From Acinetobacter oleivorans DR1 (GTDB taxonomy: Bacteria > Pseudomonadota > Gammaproteobacteria > Pseudomonadales > Moraxellaceae), in assembly GCF_000196795.1 (NCBI RefSeq), contig NC_014259.1, positions 3,038,001-3,102,000 on the forward strand: a DNA stretch of 64,000 nucleotides, read 5' to 3'. The stretch's first letter is position 1, and each line of letters starts with the position of its first letter. Positions 27,723 to 36,348 of this stretch are shown in pieces. The position numbers were made by a program, and so were the translations under genes. The notes below the pieces were generated by a model that did not search any database, was not told where the DNA came from, and worked only from the letters and a program-made list of their open reading frames with translations.

Positions 27723-27749
27723 AAAAGGCCCGATTTGCCTTTTATTTTA
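27723..27749 (+). terminator. Orphan hairpin with T-rich tail upstream of the YqiA-like gene
   Basis: 7-bp stem AAAAGGC/GCCTTTT, loop CCGATTT, then ATTTTAT. It is oriented on the plus strand with no plus-strand gene upstream except divergent lysS. It may end a short leader RNA before the 27773 gene. Confidence 0.45.
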
Positions 27750-27772
27750 TCAATGAGATTGTGTCGTAAATA

Positions 27773-28261
27773 ATGAAAATTCTATTTTTACATGGCTTGG
27801 ATTCTTCCCGAGAATCGACAAAGTTCCATGCCATTTTACATCCTGAAAAATTTTGTATTGACGTCGATTATCGTAACTTAAGTTATGCATCTGTTGAGTA
27901 CTTTTACCATCAGGCTATTCAGACGATCAAACCAGATTTATTGGTGGGCCATAGCATTGGAGGCTATTGGGCACTAAAAACTGCTGCTCAACATAAACTA
28001 GCAGTGATTGTGGCAAATCCAAGTCTTACCCCTAATTTTCGGGCAGACTACCCTCAGCTTTCTGAAGATGAACTCATGCTCTCTAATCCTAAAATGGCCT
28101 ATTTAGAATTAGGAGATGAGCAACTTGATATGTATCAGGTTCAAGAAAAACTTGCACCCTACATGAATATTGAAACGTTTGAAGGTGGACATCATCGCTT
28201 AGCCTATCCTTCTCGAATTAATGATCTGATTATAAAAATTTATAAAAAATATTTAGCCTAG
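27773..28261 (+). CDS. YqiA/YcfP-like alpha/beta-hydrolase (UPF0227 type)
   Basis: A 162-residue compact alpha/beta hydrolase: N-terminal strand FLHGLDSSRES, nucleophile elbow GHSIGGYWAL, and a late GGHHRL with the likely catalytic His. E. coli YqiA has esterase activity on short acyl chains; the natural substrate is unknown. The protein is a little shorter than YqiA (193). It is convergent with the SRPBCC gene. Confidence 0.85.
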   Translation: MKILFLHGLDSSRESTKFHAILHPEKFCIDVDYRNLSYASVEYFYHQAIQTIKPDLLVGHSIGGYWALKTAAQHKLAVIVANPSLTPNFRADYPQLSEDELMLSNPKMAYLELGDEQLDMYQVQEKLAPYMNIETFEGGHHRLAYPSRINDLIIKIYKKYLA

Positions 28262-28313
28262 ATTTCTATCATTTGATTATAAGAAACTGGTTTATATGTG
28301 ATTAAAAAAAGCT

Positions 28314-28754
28314 TTATTTTGCTTCTGCCATTTTTTTAACCACATCAAAACCTTGAACGAAGCCACTTTTCAACATGCCCATATATTCGGGCAAGGTGGC
28401 CAATTCAACCTTTAAAGTGGTTATATTATCTTTTTGGTTTAGAAAATACTTTTCTAGGGAACCACTCCAACCTTTAACTTCTTCACTTTCTAAATCTTCT
28501 TTACCCTCCTTAATCATTCCTAAATGTTTAAAAATCAATATTTCTGGTTTTTGCATTTGTTCAATTGTAGAAACCATCCCATTTCCTTCGCCATCAAGAA
28601 AATAAGTTTTTCCACCTACTTGCCAGTCAGTACGCATAGAGGAATCTGGTGCAAAGAATTTCGTCCAAGCGTTATATGTCTCACTATTCCAAAGTATGTC
28701 CCACACTTTTTCTATAGGAGCATCAATTTCCACTTCATATACTAAATTTTCCAT
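28314..28754 (-). CDS. SRPBCC (START/AHSA1-like) domain protein
   Basis: A 146-residue single-domain protein with the N-terminal pattern VYEVEIDAPIEKVWDILWN and a central WQVGGKTYFLDGEGNGMVSTI. The C-terminal helix (GFVQGFDVVKKMAE) closes the hydrophobic pocket of the fold. It is cytoplasmic, with no signal peptide. Such proteins bind hydrophobic ligands or act as stress-linked activators; the ligand is not predictable. GGGAAG precedes the ATG. Confidence 0.85.
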   Translation of the reverse strand: MENLVYEVEIDAPIEKVWDILWNSETYNAWTKFFAPDSSMRTDWQVGGKTYFLDGEGNGMVSTIEQMQKPEILIFKHLGMIKEGKEDLESEEVKGWSGSLEKYFLNQKDNITTLKVELATLPEYMGMLKSGFVQGFDVVKKMAEAK

Positions 28755-29189
28755 ATTTCACTTCCCTGATTTATACCGTCTTAATGACAGCAAATTTTAA
28801 TTTTCGGTTTTAATAATGACATTCTGTAGCATCGTAGTTTGTTGTTATTTAGCTTTCATATGAGATGAATTTTTTAAATAATTTGGCACTCTTTATTTCA
28901 TGATATTTTCACAAATAAAATTAACTGTAAGAATGCATTAATTATTATTAGTTTATGGCGAAGTTTTGCCTAAATAACCACTTATTTGTCCTAACCTGCC
29001 ATTCATCTTTGCTTACGAATGATTAAACTCCGTTATTTACTTTACTTTGAATGTAGAACTGCGTAAAAATTTGATATCCGATCAAAGGCACATTGGTTAT
29101 TATTGACCGGATCGTAGTTACATTATTAATAGATGGAATAGTTTTACTGAAAGGCAGCTTTGAGCAAACTTATCAGTGCGGAGAGTCTC
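28755..29189. other. Intergenic region upstream of rubA
   Basis: 435 bases without a supported ORF. It should contain the divergent promoters of the SRPBCC gene and the rubA operon. I see no strong hairpin or operator. Confidence 0.6.
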
Positions 29190-29354
29190 ATGAAAAAATA
29201 TCAATGTATCGTTTGTGGATGGATTTATGACGAAGCGGAAGGTTGGCCACAAGACGGCATTGCAGCTGGAACAAAATGGGAAGATATTCCAGATGACTGG
29301 ACTTGCCCTGATTGCGGCGTTTCAAAAGCTGACTTCGAAATGATCGAAATCTAA
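29190..29354 (+). CDS. rubA: Rubredoxin
   Basis: A 54-residue one-iron electron carrier with the two Cys pairs CIVCGW and CPDCGV that bind Fe, and the typical spacing and aromatic residues between them. In Acinetobacter, rubredoxin passes electrons from the rubredoxin reductase to the alkane hydroxylase AlkM. The start at 29190 is chosen over 29160 because GGAG lies 8 bases before it and the product then has the family length. It heads the rubA-rubB-estB-oxyR operon. Confidence 0.97.
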   Translation: MKKYQCIVCGWIYDEAEGWPQDGIAAGTKWEDIPDDWTCPDCGVSKADFEMIEI

Positions 29355-29367
29355 GAGCGTAAAGTAG

Positions 29368-29394
29368 AAGGCCATGATAGACATGGTCTTTTTT
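29368..29394 (+). terminator. Intercistronic terminator-like hairpin between rubA and rubB
   Basis: 9-bp stem AAGGCCATG/CATGGTCTT with one G-U pair, loop ATAGA, followed by TTTT. Partial termination here would make more rubA than rubB transcript. Confidence 0.65.
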
Positions 29395-29448
29395 ACGAAT
29401 ATTACCAATCACCGTATTAAATAAATAATTCTAACTCTGGAGAAAAAA

Positions 29449-30630
29449 ATGCATCCTATCGTCATTATCGGATCAGGCATGGCGGGTTATACCTTAGCAC
29501 GTGAGTTCCGTAAGCTTAGTCCAGAGCAAGAACTTGTGATGATTTGTGCGGATGATGCAGTGAACTATGCAAAGCCAACATTATCAAATGCATTTGCAGG
29601 TAAAAAAGCACCAGAACAAATTCCTTTAGGTGATGCTGCTAAAATGGGTACTCAACTCAATATGCGTATTGAGCCTTTTACTTTTGTAAAAGAGATTTTA
29701 GCTGAACGCCATGAGCTTGTTTTAGAAAAAGATGGCGTAACGTCGAATCAACCCTATTCAAAACTGATTTTAGCCGTAGGTGCTAACCCAATTCGCCTTG
29801 CAATTGCAGGCGATGGTAGCGACGACATTCATGTCGTGAACTCATTGATTGATTACCGCGCTTTCCGTGAAAATCTAGCTCAGCGTAAAGATAAGCGTGT
29901 TGTTATTTTGGGTGCTGGTTTAATTGGTTGTGAATTTGCCAACGACTTACTTCATAGTGAATATGACATTACTGTGATTGATTTGGCTCCTCAACCATTA
30001 GGCCGTTTACTTCCAGGACATATTGCTTCTGCTTTCCAGCAAAATCTTGAGGAAGCTGGAGTAAAATTTGCACTTGGAACCACGGTTGAAAAAGTAAGTA
30101 AAATTAATAATGGCGAAGACTATGCGATAACACTCGCAAACGGACAAACATTGGTTGCGGACCTTGTTCTTTCTGCGATTGGTTTACAGCCAAATATTTC
30201 ACTTGCTAAAAGTGCAGATATTCAAACGAGCCGTGGAATTATTACCAATGGCTTACTGGAAACAAATCAAGCAGACATCTACGCAATTGGGGATTGCGCA
30301 GAGGTAAACGGTACTTTACTTCCATATGTAATGCCGATTATGCAACAGGCTCGTGCTCTCGCTAAAACACTCAGCGGACAACAAACTGCTGTGCACTACC
30401 CTGCTATGCCAGTGGCAGTAAAAACACCAGCCGCTCCACTTACAGTTTTGCCAGCTCCGGTTGATGTAGAAGTGAACTGGGAAACAGAAGAGTTCGACGA
30501 TGGTATGCTTGCCAAAGCAATTGACAATGAAGGAACATTGCGTGGTTTTGTATTGTTAGGTGCAACCGCAGGTAAACAACGCTTAACTTTAACAAAGCTT
30601 GTTCCAGATCTTATTCCAGCCCAAGCATAA
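29449..30630 (+). CDS. rubB: Rubredoxin-NAD(+) reductase
   Basis: FAD enzyme that moves electrons from NADH to rubredoxin for alkane hydroxylation. The 393-residue protein has the FAD-binding GSGMAGYTLAREFR motif (about 7-22), the NADH-binding GAGLIGCEFANDL and the second FAD motif DIYAIGDCAEVNG. The C-terminal domain contacts rubredoxin. TCTGGAG precedes the ATG. Second gene of the Acinetobacter rubAB-estB-oxyR operon. Confidence 0.96.
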   Translation: MHPIVIIGSGMAGYTLAREFRKLSPEQELVMICADDAVNYAKPTLSNAFAGKKAPEQIPLGDAAKMGTQLNMRIEPFTFVKEILAERHELVLEKDGVTSNQPYSKLILAVGANPIRLAIAGDGSDDIHVVNSLIDYRAFRENLAQRKDKRVVILGAGLIGCEFANDLLHSEYDITVIDLAPQPLGRLLPGHIASAFQQNLEEAGVKFALGTTVEKVSKINNGEDYAITLANGQTLVADLVLSAIGLQPNISLAKSADIQTSRGIITNGLLETNQADIYAIGDCAEVNGTLLPYVMPIMQQARALAKTLSGQQTAVHYPAMPVAVKTPAAPLTVLPAPVDVEVNWETEEFDDGMLAKAIDNEGTLRGFVLLGATAGKQRLTLTKLVPDLIPAQA

Positions 30631-30683
30631 GGTTTGTATCAGGAATACTCAGTTAGAGAGTATTCCTTTAAGGAATGAATAAC

Positions 30684-31628
30684 ATGAATAGCGCCTTACA
30701 GTTTAACATTTCACCGTATACATCTTTCATGCAAGAAACCAAAGTCAACTTAGGCAATGGAATTGAATTACATGTAGAAGTCGGTGGAAAGCCAGAGCAT
30801 CCAACCATTTTGCTGATTATGGGTCTTGGCGCCCAAATGCTTTTTTGGCCAGATTTTTTCTGTAAATCGCTGATTGATCAAGGATTTCGTGTTATTCGTT
30901 TTGATAACCGTGATATTGGCCTTTCTTCAAAAGTACGTCATGAAGGTAAACGCTTAAATACTGTCAAATTGATGGGCCGCTTTGCACTTGGACTAGGTAA
31001 TCAGGGTGCACCTTATACTCTGCATGATATGGCAGATGATGTATCGATGCTGATTGATCGTTTAGGCGTGAACAAAGCGCATGTAATTGGTGCATCAATG
31101 GGTGGGATGATTGCTCAAATTCTTGCAGCAAAATATCCAGAAAAGGTTGAGAAGCTGGGGCTTATGTTTACAAGCAATAACCAGCCTTTTCTACCACCTC
31201 CTTTTCCGAAACAACTTTTGAGTTTAATTGGTAAACCCGAGACACGTGACGAAGAAGGTATTGTTAATCATAGTTTAAAACTATTTCAATTGATTGGTTC
31301 ACCTGGTTATTTCAACCAGATTGAAGCAATACAAACAGCGCGTAAGCTTTATCAGCGTAGCTACTATCCTGCTGGTGTACTTCAACAGTTTTTAGCAATA
31401 TTATGTACAGGCTCTTTACTACAACTCGACCGTGAAATTAAGCAACCCGCTTTAGTCCTACATGGCTCTCGCGATCGCTTACTTCCGCCTAGCCACGGTA
31501 AGGCTGTAGCAAAAGCAATTTCCGGTGCTAAGTTTGAATTAATTGATGGAATGGGGCATGATATCCCTGCACATTTTATTCCACAGCTTAGCGGTTTATT
31601 TGCGCATCATTTTAAATCATCAGACTAG
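30684..31628 (+). CDS. estB: Alpha/beta-hydrolase esterase EstB
   Basis: A 314-residue alpha/beta hydrolase with oxyanion segment MGLGAQMLFWPD, nucleophile elbow GASMGGM, late Asp in LHGSRDRLLP and catalytic His in DGMGHDIP. In A. baylyi the gene between rubB and oxyR was named estB and codes for an esterase; the position here is the same. The start at 30684 is favoured because AGGA lies nine bases before it; the ATG at 30675 is too close. Confidence 0.9.
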   Translation: MNSALQFNISPYTSFMQETKVNLGNGIELHVEVGGKPEHPTILLIMGLGAQMLFWPDFFCKSLIDQGFRVIRFDNRDIGLSSKVRHEGKRLNTVKLMGRFALGLGNQGAPYTLHDMADDVSMLIDRLGVNKAHVIGASMGGMIAQILAAKYPEKVEKLGLMFTSNNQPFLPPPFPKQLLSLIGKPETRDEEGIVNHSLKLFQLIGSPGYFNQIEAIQTARKLYQRSYYPAGVLQQFLAILCTGSLLQLDREIKQPALVLHGSRDRLLPPSHGKAVAKAISGAKFELIDGMGHDIPAHFIPQLSGLFAHHFKSSD

Positions 31629-31634
31629 GACACT

Positions 31635-32543
31635 ATGGCTGCATTACCCTCATTAAGACAGCTATCATATTTAGTTACGTTGTCGGAAACTTTGCATTTT
31701 ACTGAAGCAGCACGCCGCTCTTTTGTCACTCAATCGACTTTATCAGGCGGCATCATGGAGCTTGAACGGTTATTAGGTGGCGTTTTGGTAGAACGTGATC
31801 GCCAGAATGTGCGTTTAACACCTTTAGGCGAACAAGTCGTTGCTCGCGCCCGTGTACTACTAGCAGATGCTCAAGATTTAATGCGTTTGAGCCGTGAAAT
31901 GAGTGAGCCGTTAACGGGTGATTTGCATTTGGGTGTTATTCCAACAATTGCACCTTTTATCCTGACACGGTTACTTGATGAAGTGCATCAGCAGTTACCT
32001 AAAATTCAGCTGCATTTGCATGAAGCACAAAGTGAAAAAATTGTAGAGCGTTTAGAACACGGTAATCTAGACATGATCGTTCTTGCTCTTCCGTTTGACA
32101 CTAGAGGCCTAAAAGTCGCTGAAATTTCGAAAGAAAACTTGTACCTTGTATGTAGTAAGCAAGATACAAATGCTCTTCAAGCAAACTCTCTAGATGATCT
32201 TGATTTATCAAGATTAATTTTGCTTGAAGAAGGCCACTGTTTACGTGACCACGTTTTAAGTGCATGCCCGATCGGTGAGCGTAAAAACGACAACCGTTTA
32301 AAAGCAAGTTCTTTACCAACGTTAGTTGAAATGGTTTCTTCTGATTTAGGCTTTACGCTTTTACCAGAAATTGCAATTGAAAATAGTATGATCAAGTTTA
32401 ATGATCAGATTACTGCAAAACCAATTGAAGATGCTCCGAGCCGTACTTTAGCTTTAGTGACTCGTAAAAGTACACCATTGCAAAGTGAGTTCGATGTATT
32501 ACTGCAAATTATGCAGAAAATAACCACAAGAATACATGAATAA
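31635..32543 (+). CDS. oxyR: Hydrogen peroxide-sensing regulator OxyR
   Basis: LysR-family activator of peroxide defence genes. The 302-residue protein has the N-terminal helix-turn-helix (LHFTEAARRSFVTQSTLSGG). The redox motif is G-H-Cys202 ... Cys211, the equivalent of Cys199 and Cys208 in E. coli, with the conserved HCLRDHVLSAC sequence. It begins six bases after estB and ends the rubAB-estB-oxyR operon, which is unusual because most oxyR genes stand alone or sit by katG/ahp. Confidence 0.96.
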   Translation: MAALPSLRQLSYLVTLSETLHFTEAARRSFVTQSTLSGGIMELERLLGGVLVERDRQNVRLTPLGEQVVARARVLLADAQDLMRLSREMSEPLTGDLHLGVIPTIAPFILTRLLDEVHQQLPKIQLHLHEAQSEKIVERLEHGNLDMIVLALPFDTRGLKVAEISKENLYLVCSKQDTNALQANSLDDLDLSRLILLEEGHCLRDHVLSACPIGERKNDNRLKASSLPTLVEMVSSDLGFTLLPEIAIENSMIKFNDQITAKPIEDAPSRTLALVTRKSTPLQSEFDVLLQIMQKITTRIHE

Positions 32544-32569
32544 AAAAGGAGTCTTCGGACTCCTTTTTA
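32542..32569. terminator. Bidirectional terminator after oxyR
   Basis: 11-bp stem AAAAAGGAGTC/GACTCCTTTTT closed by a stable TTCG tetraloop. Shared with the convergent SPOR gene. Confidence 0.95.
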
Positions 32570-32571
32570 TT

Positions 32572-33171
32572 TTATTGCGGTGTTAAGGATGCCCACTTAA
32601 ACACCCAAGCAGATGGCATATTCAAACTATTATCAGCAATAATTTTTTCTCTAATAATTTGTGCAATGGCATAGTCATTTGCAGGATCTACCATGACCCG
32701 TATGCCTTTAGTCGTTGCACTGGTTACAACCTTATACCCTTTTGCTTCTAACTGCGACTGAACCATATTTGCCTTATTTTGATTAGATGCTAGCACAACT
32801 TGCACCATCCATTTCTTTTCACCATTTTCCAAGATTTCTTTAGCGACAGCTGCATCAAGTTGCTTTTTACTGTCAAAATTTTTCTTTTCTTCTATTTTCT
32901 TGGTGTGAACATCTTCAACTTTCTTTTGGGCTAAAAACTCATCTTGCTTTGGTTTTCTTTTTTGGATGATTATTTTTTTATTTTTCTCTCCACTTTTGTT
33001 AGCTTTATCATTAGAAGGATTTACAAAATAAGGATATATCGCTTGATCATCAAATCTTTGAAATACGATGATATCCCCATAACACTTCTGATCTGCGTAA
33101 GCGGTCACTGGTATTATCCCCAAAAGTATTTTAATAAGTAAACTTCTAATAAAGCATTGCATCTTATTCAT
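32572..33171 (-). CDS. Exported SPOR-domain protein
   Basis: A 199-residue protein with an N-terminal signal peptide (cleavage likely after AYA), a Lys-rich low-complexity linker (about 55-105), and a C-terminal SPOR domain (about 118-185, WMVQVVLASNQNKANMVQSQ). SPOR domains bind denuded glycan strands at the division septum, so a periplasmic peptidoglycan-linked role is likely. No enzymatic domain is seen. The start could be ATG 33171 or the in-frame ATG nine bases later. Confidence 0.75.
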   Translation of the reverse strand: MNKMQCFIRSLLIKILLGIIPVTAYADQKCYGDIIVFQRFDDQAIYPYFVNPSNDKANKSGEKNKKIIIQKRKPKQDEFLAQKKVEDVHTKKIEEKKNFDSKKQLDAAVAKEILENGEKKWMVQVVLASNQNKANMVQSQLEAKGYKVVTSATTKGIRVMVDPANDYAIAQIIREKIIADNSLNMPSAWVFKWASLTPQ

Positions 33172-33361
33172 TTACCAAAGTTAAGTATATTTAATGCGGC
33201 GTATTAAAGTAGATTTCTCGTGATTTGTATATTTTTAAAATTCAATGTTTTATGTAAAAAATCACATATTTTCAAAACATATTGCAGTGCTTCAAATTAT
33301 TATCGTTTATCCAGCAACCATTTAGAAAAACTAACTAAATTACTTTGAATTTCAGTCAATT

Positions 33362-33388
33362 AAAAAAGCCGACAAAAAGTCGGCTTTT
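33362..33388 (-). terminator. Terminator of ppk1
   Basis: 10-bp stem AAAAGCCGAC/GTCGGCTTTT. T-rich tail on the minus strand. Confidence 0.9.
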
Positions 33389-33407
33389 ATTTAGTCTTAA
33401 AAGTTCA

Positions 33408-35489
33408 TTATTTAATGATTTCCAATAATGCTCTTTGAGCATTATGCAATTTTTCACCCTCTGCTGGCTCAGCACGAATCCAAGTACCATCACCTTGTAG
33501 CAACCAAGCCTGTTGATTATCTTGTAAGTAATTTACCAAACCTTGTTGATAAATACGTTTTTTCAATGCAGGGTCTTCAACAGGGAAACACGCTTCTACA
33601 CGATTAAATAAATTACGGTCCATCCAGTCTGCACTTGAACAGTAAATACGTGCATCCCCGTTATTACTGAAGTAATAAACACGAGTATGCTCAAGGAAAC
33701 GTCCTACAATTGAACGCACTCGAATATTCTCTGACAGGTTCGGCAAACCTGGACGTAAGCAGCAAATCGAACGGATAATCAGGTCAATTTGAACACCCGC
33801 CTGAGAAGCTTCATACAATTTATTGATTAACTGGACTTCGGTTAATGCATTTACTTTAACAATGATCTGAGCTTTACGGCCTGCTTTAGCATTAGCAATT
33901 TCTTCATCAATAAAGTTAATGAGCTGAGCATGTAAGGTAAACGGTGCATGTAATAGCTTTTTCAATTTCGCCATTTTGCCCATGCCGGTCAACTCTTGGA
34001 ATATACGGTGTACATCTTCACACAGATCTTTATCTGTGGTCATGAGACCATAATCGGTATAAATTCGGGCATTCATCGCATGGTAGTTACCCGTTCCTAA
34101 ATGAACATAACGTACCAATTTATTATTTTCACGGCGCACCACCATAATCATTTTGGCGTGAGTTTTATAACCTACAATACCGTAAACAACGACCGCCCCC
34201 GCTTCTTGTAAAACGTTTGCTACTTCAATATTTGATTCTTCATCAAAGCGAGCACGTAATTCAATAACGGCAATAACTTCTTTTCCATTACGCGCCGCTT
34301 CTGCCAAAATTTGCACAATCTCAGAATCAGCACCACTACGATATAACGTCTGCTTAATTGCTAATACTTGCGGATCGCGAGCAGCTTCGCGAAGTAGCTG
34401 AATTACAGGAGCAAAAGATTCGAACGGATGATGCAGTAAAATATCTTGTTTCTGCATTGCCGAGAAAATGCTCTCAGTCTTTTTAAACACTTTAGGCACA
34501 ACTGGCGTATGCGAGTCATAACGTAAATGAGGACGTTTAAAGTTTGAAACCAGACGAGCTAAATTTACTGGGCCATCAACTTTATATAATTGCTCATCAG
34601 TTAAATCGAACTCTTCCAGTAAGTACTCATAAATATGCTGTGGGCAGTTATGGGTTACTTCCAAACGAACTGCACGGCCAAAACGTCGAGAACTTAATTC
34701 ACCTTTTAATGCTTTAGCTAAGTCTTCAACATCTTCATTCAGGGCCAAGTCTGCATTACGTGTCACACGGAATTGATAACAACCAGTTGCTGTCATTCCT
34801 GGGAATAAATCAGACACATGTTCATGGATAATTGCCGATAACATCACATGATGTTCTTTTCCACCTGTTAATTCGTCTGGTAGGCGTACAACGCGAGGTA
34901 ATGAACGTGGCGCAGGTACGACAGCCAAATCAATTTGACGACCAAAAGCATCTTTACCTTCAAGCGTAATAATGAAGTTCAAGCTTTTATTAACAAGTCG
35001 AGGAAACGGATGTGCTGGATCTAAGCTAATTGGTGTTAATACAGGTGCAACTTGTTCCTGAAAATATTTTTTCACCCAAGCAGATTGCGCTGGAGTTAAC
35101 TCACCACGACGTAGGAAGCAAATATCCTCTTCACGTAACTTAGGTAAGATTTCCTCATTTAAAATTCGATATTGACGCTCAATCGCAGCATGAGCAGTTT
35201 CAGAGATTTTTTGTAAAACCTGTCTTGGGGTAAGGCCATCAGGGCTACGACTTTCATTGCCTAGAGAAAATTGTTCCATCACTCCCGCAACACGAATTTC
35301 AAAGAACTCATCGAGATTACGCGAAAAAATGAGCAAGAAATTCATTCGCTCAAGTAATGGATGTAAAGGGTCTACCGCTTGCTCCAATACACGCAAATGG
35401 AAGTCAAGAATAGACAATTCACGATTTATATAACGGTCATTATAACTGTATTCTATTGGGTTCGTTGTTGCTGTAATCGCTGTATTCAT
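33408..35489 (-). CDS. ppk: Polyphosphate kinase 1
   Basis: Makes polyphosphate from ATP at the membrane. The 693-residue protein has the N, head and two phospholipase-D-like C-terminal domains, with the autophosphorylated His444 in YKTHAKM and the second catalytic His601 in LEHTRVYYF. These correspond to His435 and His592 of E. coli. No ppx follows. A Pho-box-like repeat lies about 47-64 bases before the start. Confidence 0.97.
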   Translation of the reverse strand: MNTAITATTNPIEYSYNDRYINRELSILDFHLRVLEQAVDPLHPLLERMNFLLIFSRNLDEFFEIRVAGVMEQFSLGNESRSPDGLTPRQVLQKISETAHAAIERQYRILNEEILPKLREEDICFLRRGELTPAQSAWVKKYFQEQVAPVLTPISLDPAHPFPRLVNKSLNFIITLEGKDAFGRQIDLAVVPAPRSLPRVVRLPDELTGGKEHHVMLSAIIHEHVSDLFPGMTATGCYQFRVTRNADLALNEDVEDLAKALKGELSSRRFGRAVRLEVTHNCPQHIYEYLLEEFDLTDEQLYKVDGPVNLARLVSNFKRPHLRYDSHTPVVPKVFKKTESIFSAMQKQDILLHHPFESFAPVIQLLREAARDPQVLAIKQTLYRSGADSEIVQILAEAARNGKEVIAVIELRARFDEESNIEVANVLQEAGAVVVYGIVGYKTHAKMIMVVRRENNKLVRYVHLGTGNYHAMNARIYTDYGLMTTDKDLCEDVHRIFQELTGMGKMAKLKKLLHAPFTLHAQLINFIDEEIANAKAGRKAQIIVKVNALTEVQLINKLYEASQAGVQIDLIIRSICCLRPGLPNLSENIRVRSIVGRFLEHTRVYYFSNNGDARIYCSSADWMDRNLFNRVEACFPVEDPALKKRIYQQGLVNYLQDNQQAWLLQGDGTWIRAEPAEGEKLHNAQRALLEIIK

Positions 35490-35535
35490 GTCTAACTCTA
35501 TTCTCTATCCAGCCAAAATCTCTGTAAACCAGTAT

Positions 35536-35553
35536 GCTGCAAAAATATGACAA
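35536..35553 (-). promoter_or_regulatory. Pho-box-like element upstream of ppk1 (one good, one poor repeat)
   Basis: Minus strand reads TTGTCATATTT followed by TTGCAGCATAC, two 11-base units of which only the first fits the PhoB half-site well. Weaker than the pit Pho box. Confidence 0.35.
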
Positions 35554-35594
35554 TTTGGTAAAAACTAAAAAATTTACACATCTTTAAAACAGCT

Positions 35595-36272
35595 TTATTC
35601 AGGAATCTGGGTGCTATTCATATAACGTAAAATAACGCGTTTTCTATATTGTAGTTTATGATCGTTACGGTGATCTTGATAATATTTCGGATCAGGCAAT
35701 AACGCAGCTAAGAAAGCAGCTTGTTCACGCGTTAAGCTTTTAGCACTTTTACCATAATAATGATGAGCGGCTGCTTCAACACCGTACAAATTCTTACCGA
35801 ATTCAACAGAGTTCATATACACTTCAAGAATTCGGCGTTTTGACCACATCCGCTCCATCATCCAAGTCGCGACCGTTTCTTGGCCTTTACGAATAAATGA
35901 ACGTTTGTTGTATAAAAACAAGTTCTTTGCAAGCTGTTGAGACACGGTAGAACCACCCGCAACTACTTCACCCTCTTCATTATTTCGCTCGAGGGCAAAA
36001 CGAATGCCTTGCCAATCAAAGCCATGATGATGGATAAATTTTGCATCTTCGCCTGCTAAAATCGCATGTTTAAAATTATCGCTAATATCATCATAATCCA
36101 ACCACTGATGGACAATTGGCTCTGATGTATCAGACCAATAATCAATTCGCATGAACATGGTCGTATCCACTTCATGTGTCCGCCACCAAACCAAACTCGA
36201 AAAAATCCAAAGTTGAATAAGGAGAATCGCCCCAATAAAAATTAACAACACGCGAACAATAAAAGCTTTCAT
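35595..36272 (-). CDS. mtgA: Monofunctional peptidoglycan glycosyltransferase
   Basis: Polymerises lipid II into glycan strands at the inner membrane. The 225-residue protein has one N-terminal membrane anchor (about 5-30) and the GT51 motifs: GEDAKFIHHHGFDW with the catalytic Glu, GGSTVSQQLAKNL, RKGQE and KRRILEVYMNSVEFG. No transpeptidase domain. AGGACGAAC directly precedes the ATG. Divergent from the rhomboid gene. Confidence 0.96.
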   Translation of the reverse strand: MKAFIVRVLLIFIGAILLIQLWIFSSLVWWRTHEVDTTMFMRIDYWSDTSEPIVHQWLDYDDISDNFKHAILAGEDAKFIHHHGFDWQGIRFALERNNEEGEVVAGGSTVSQQLAKNLFLYNKRSFIRKGQETVATWMMERMWSKRRILEVYMNSVEFGKNLYGVEAAAHHYYGKSAKSLTREQAAFLAALLPDPKYYQDHRNDHKLQYRKRVILRYMNSTQIPE

Positions 36273-36348
36273 GTTCGTCCTGATCTCCTGTATTCAACTT
36301 TTTTCATGTTAAGCTGTAAAGCATGTTCATATATAACAAAAGCATAGC

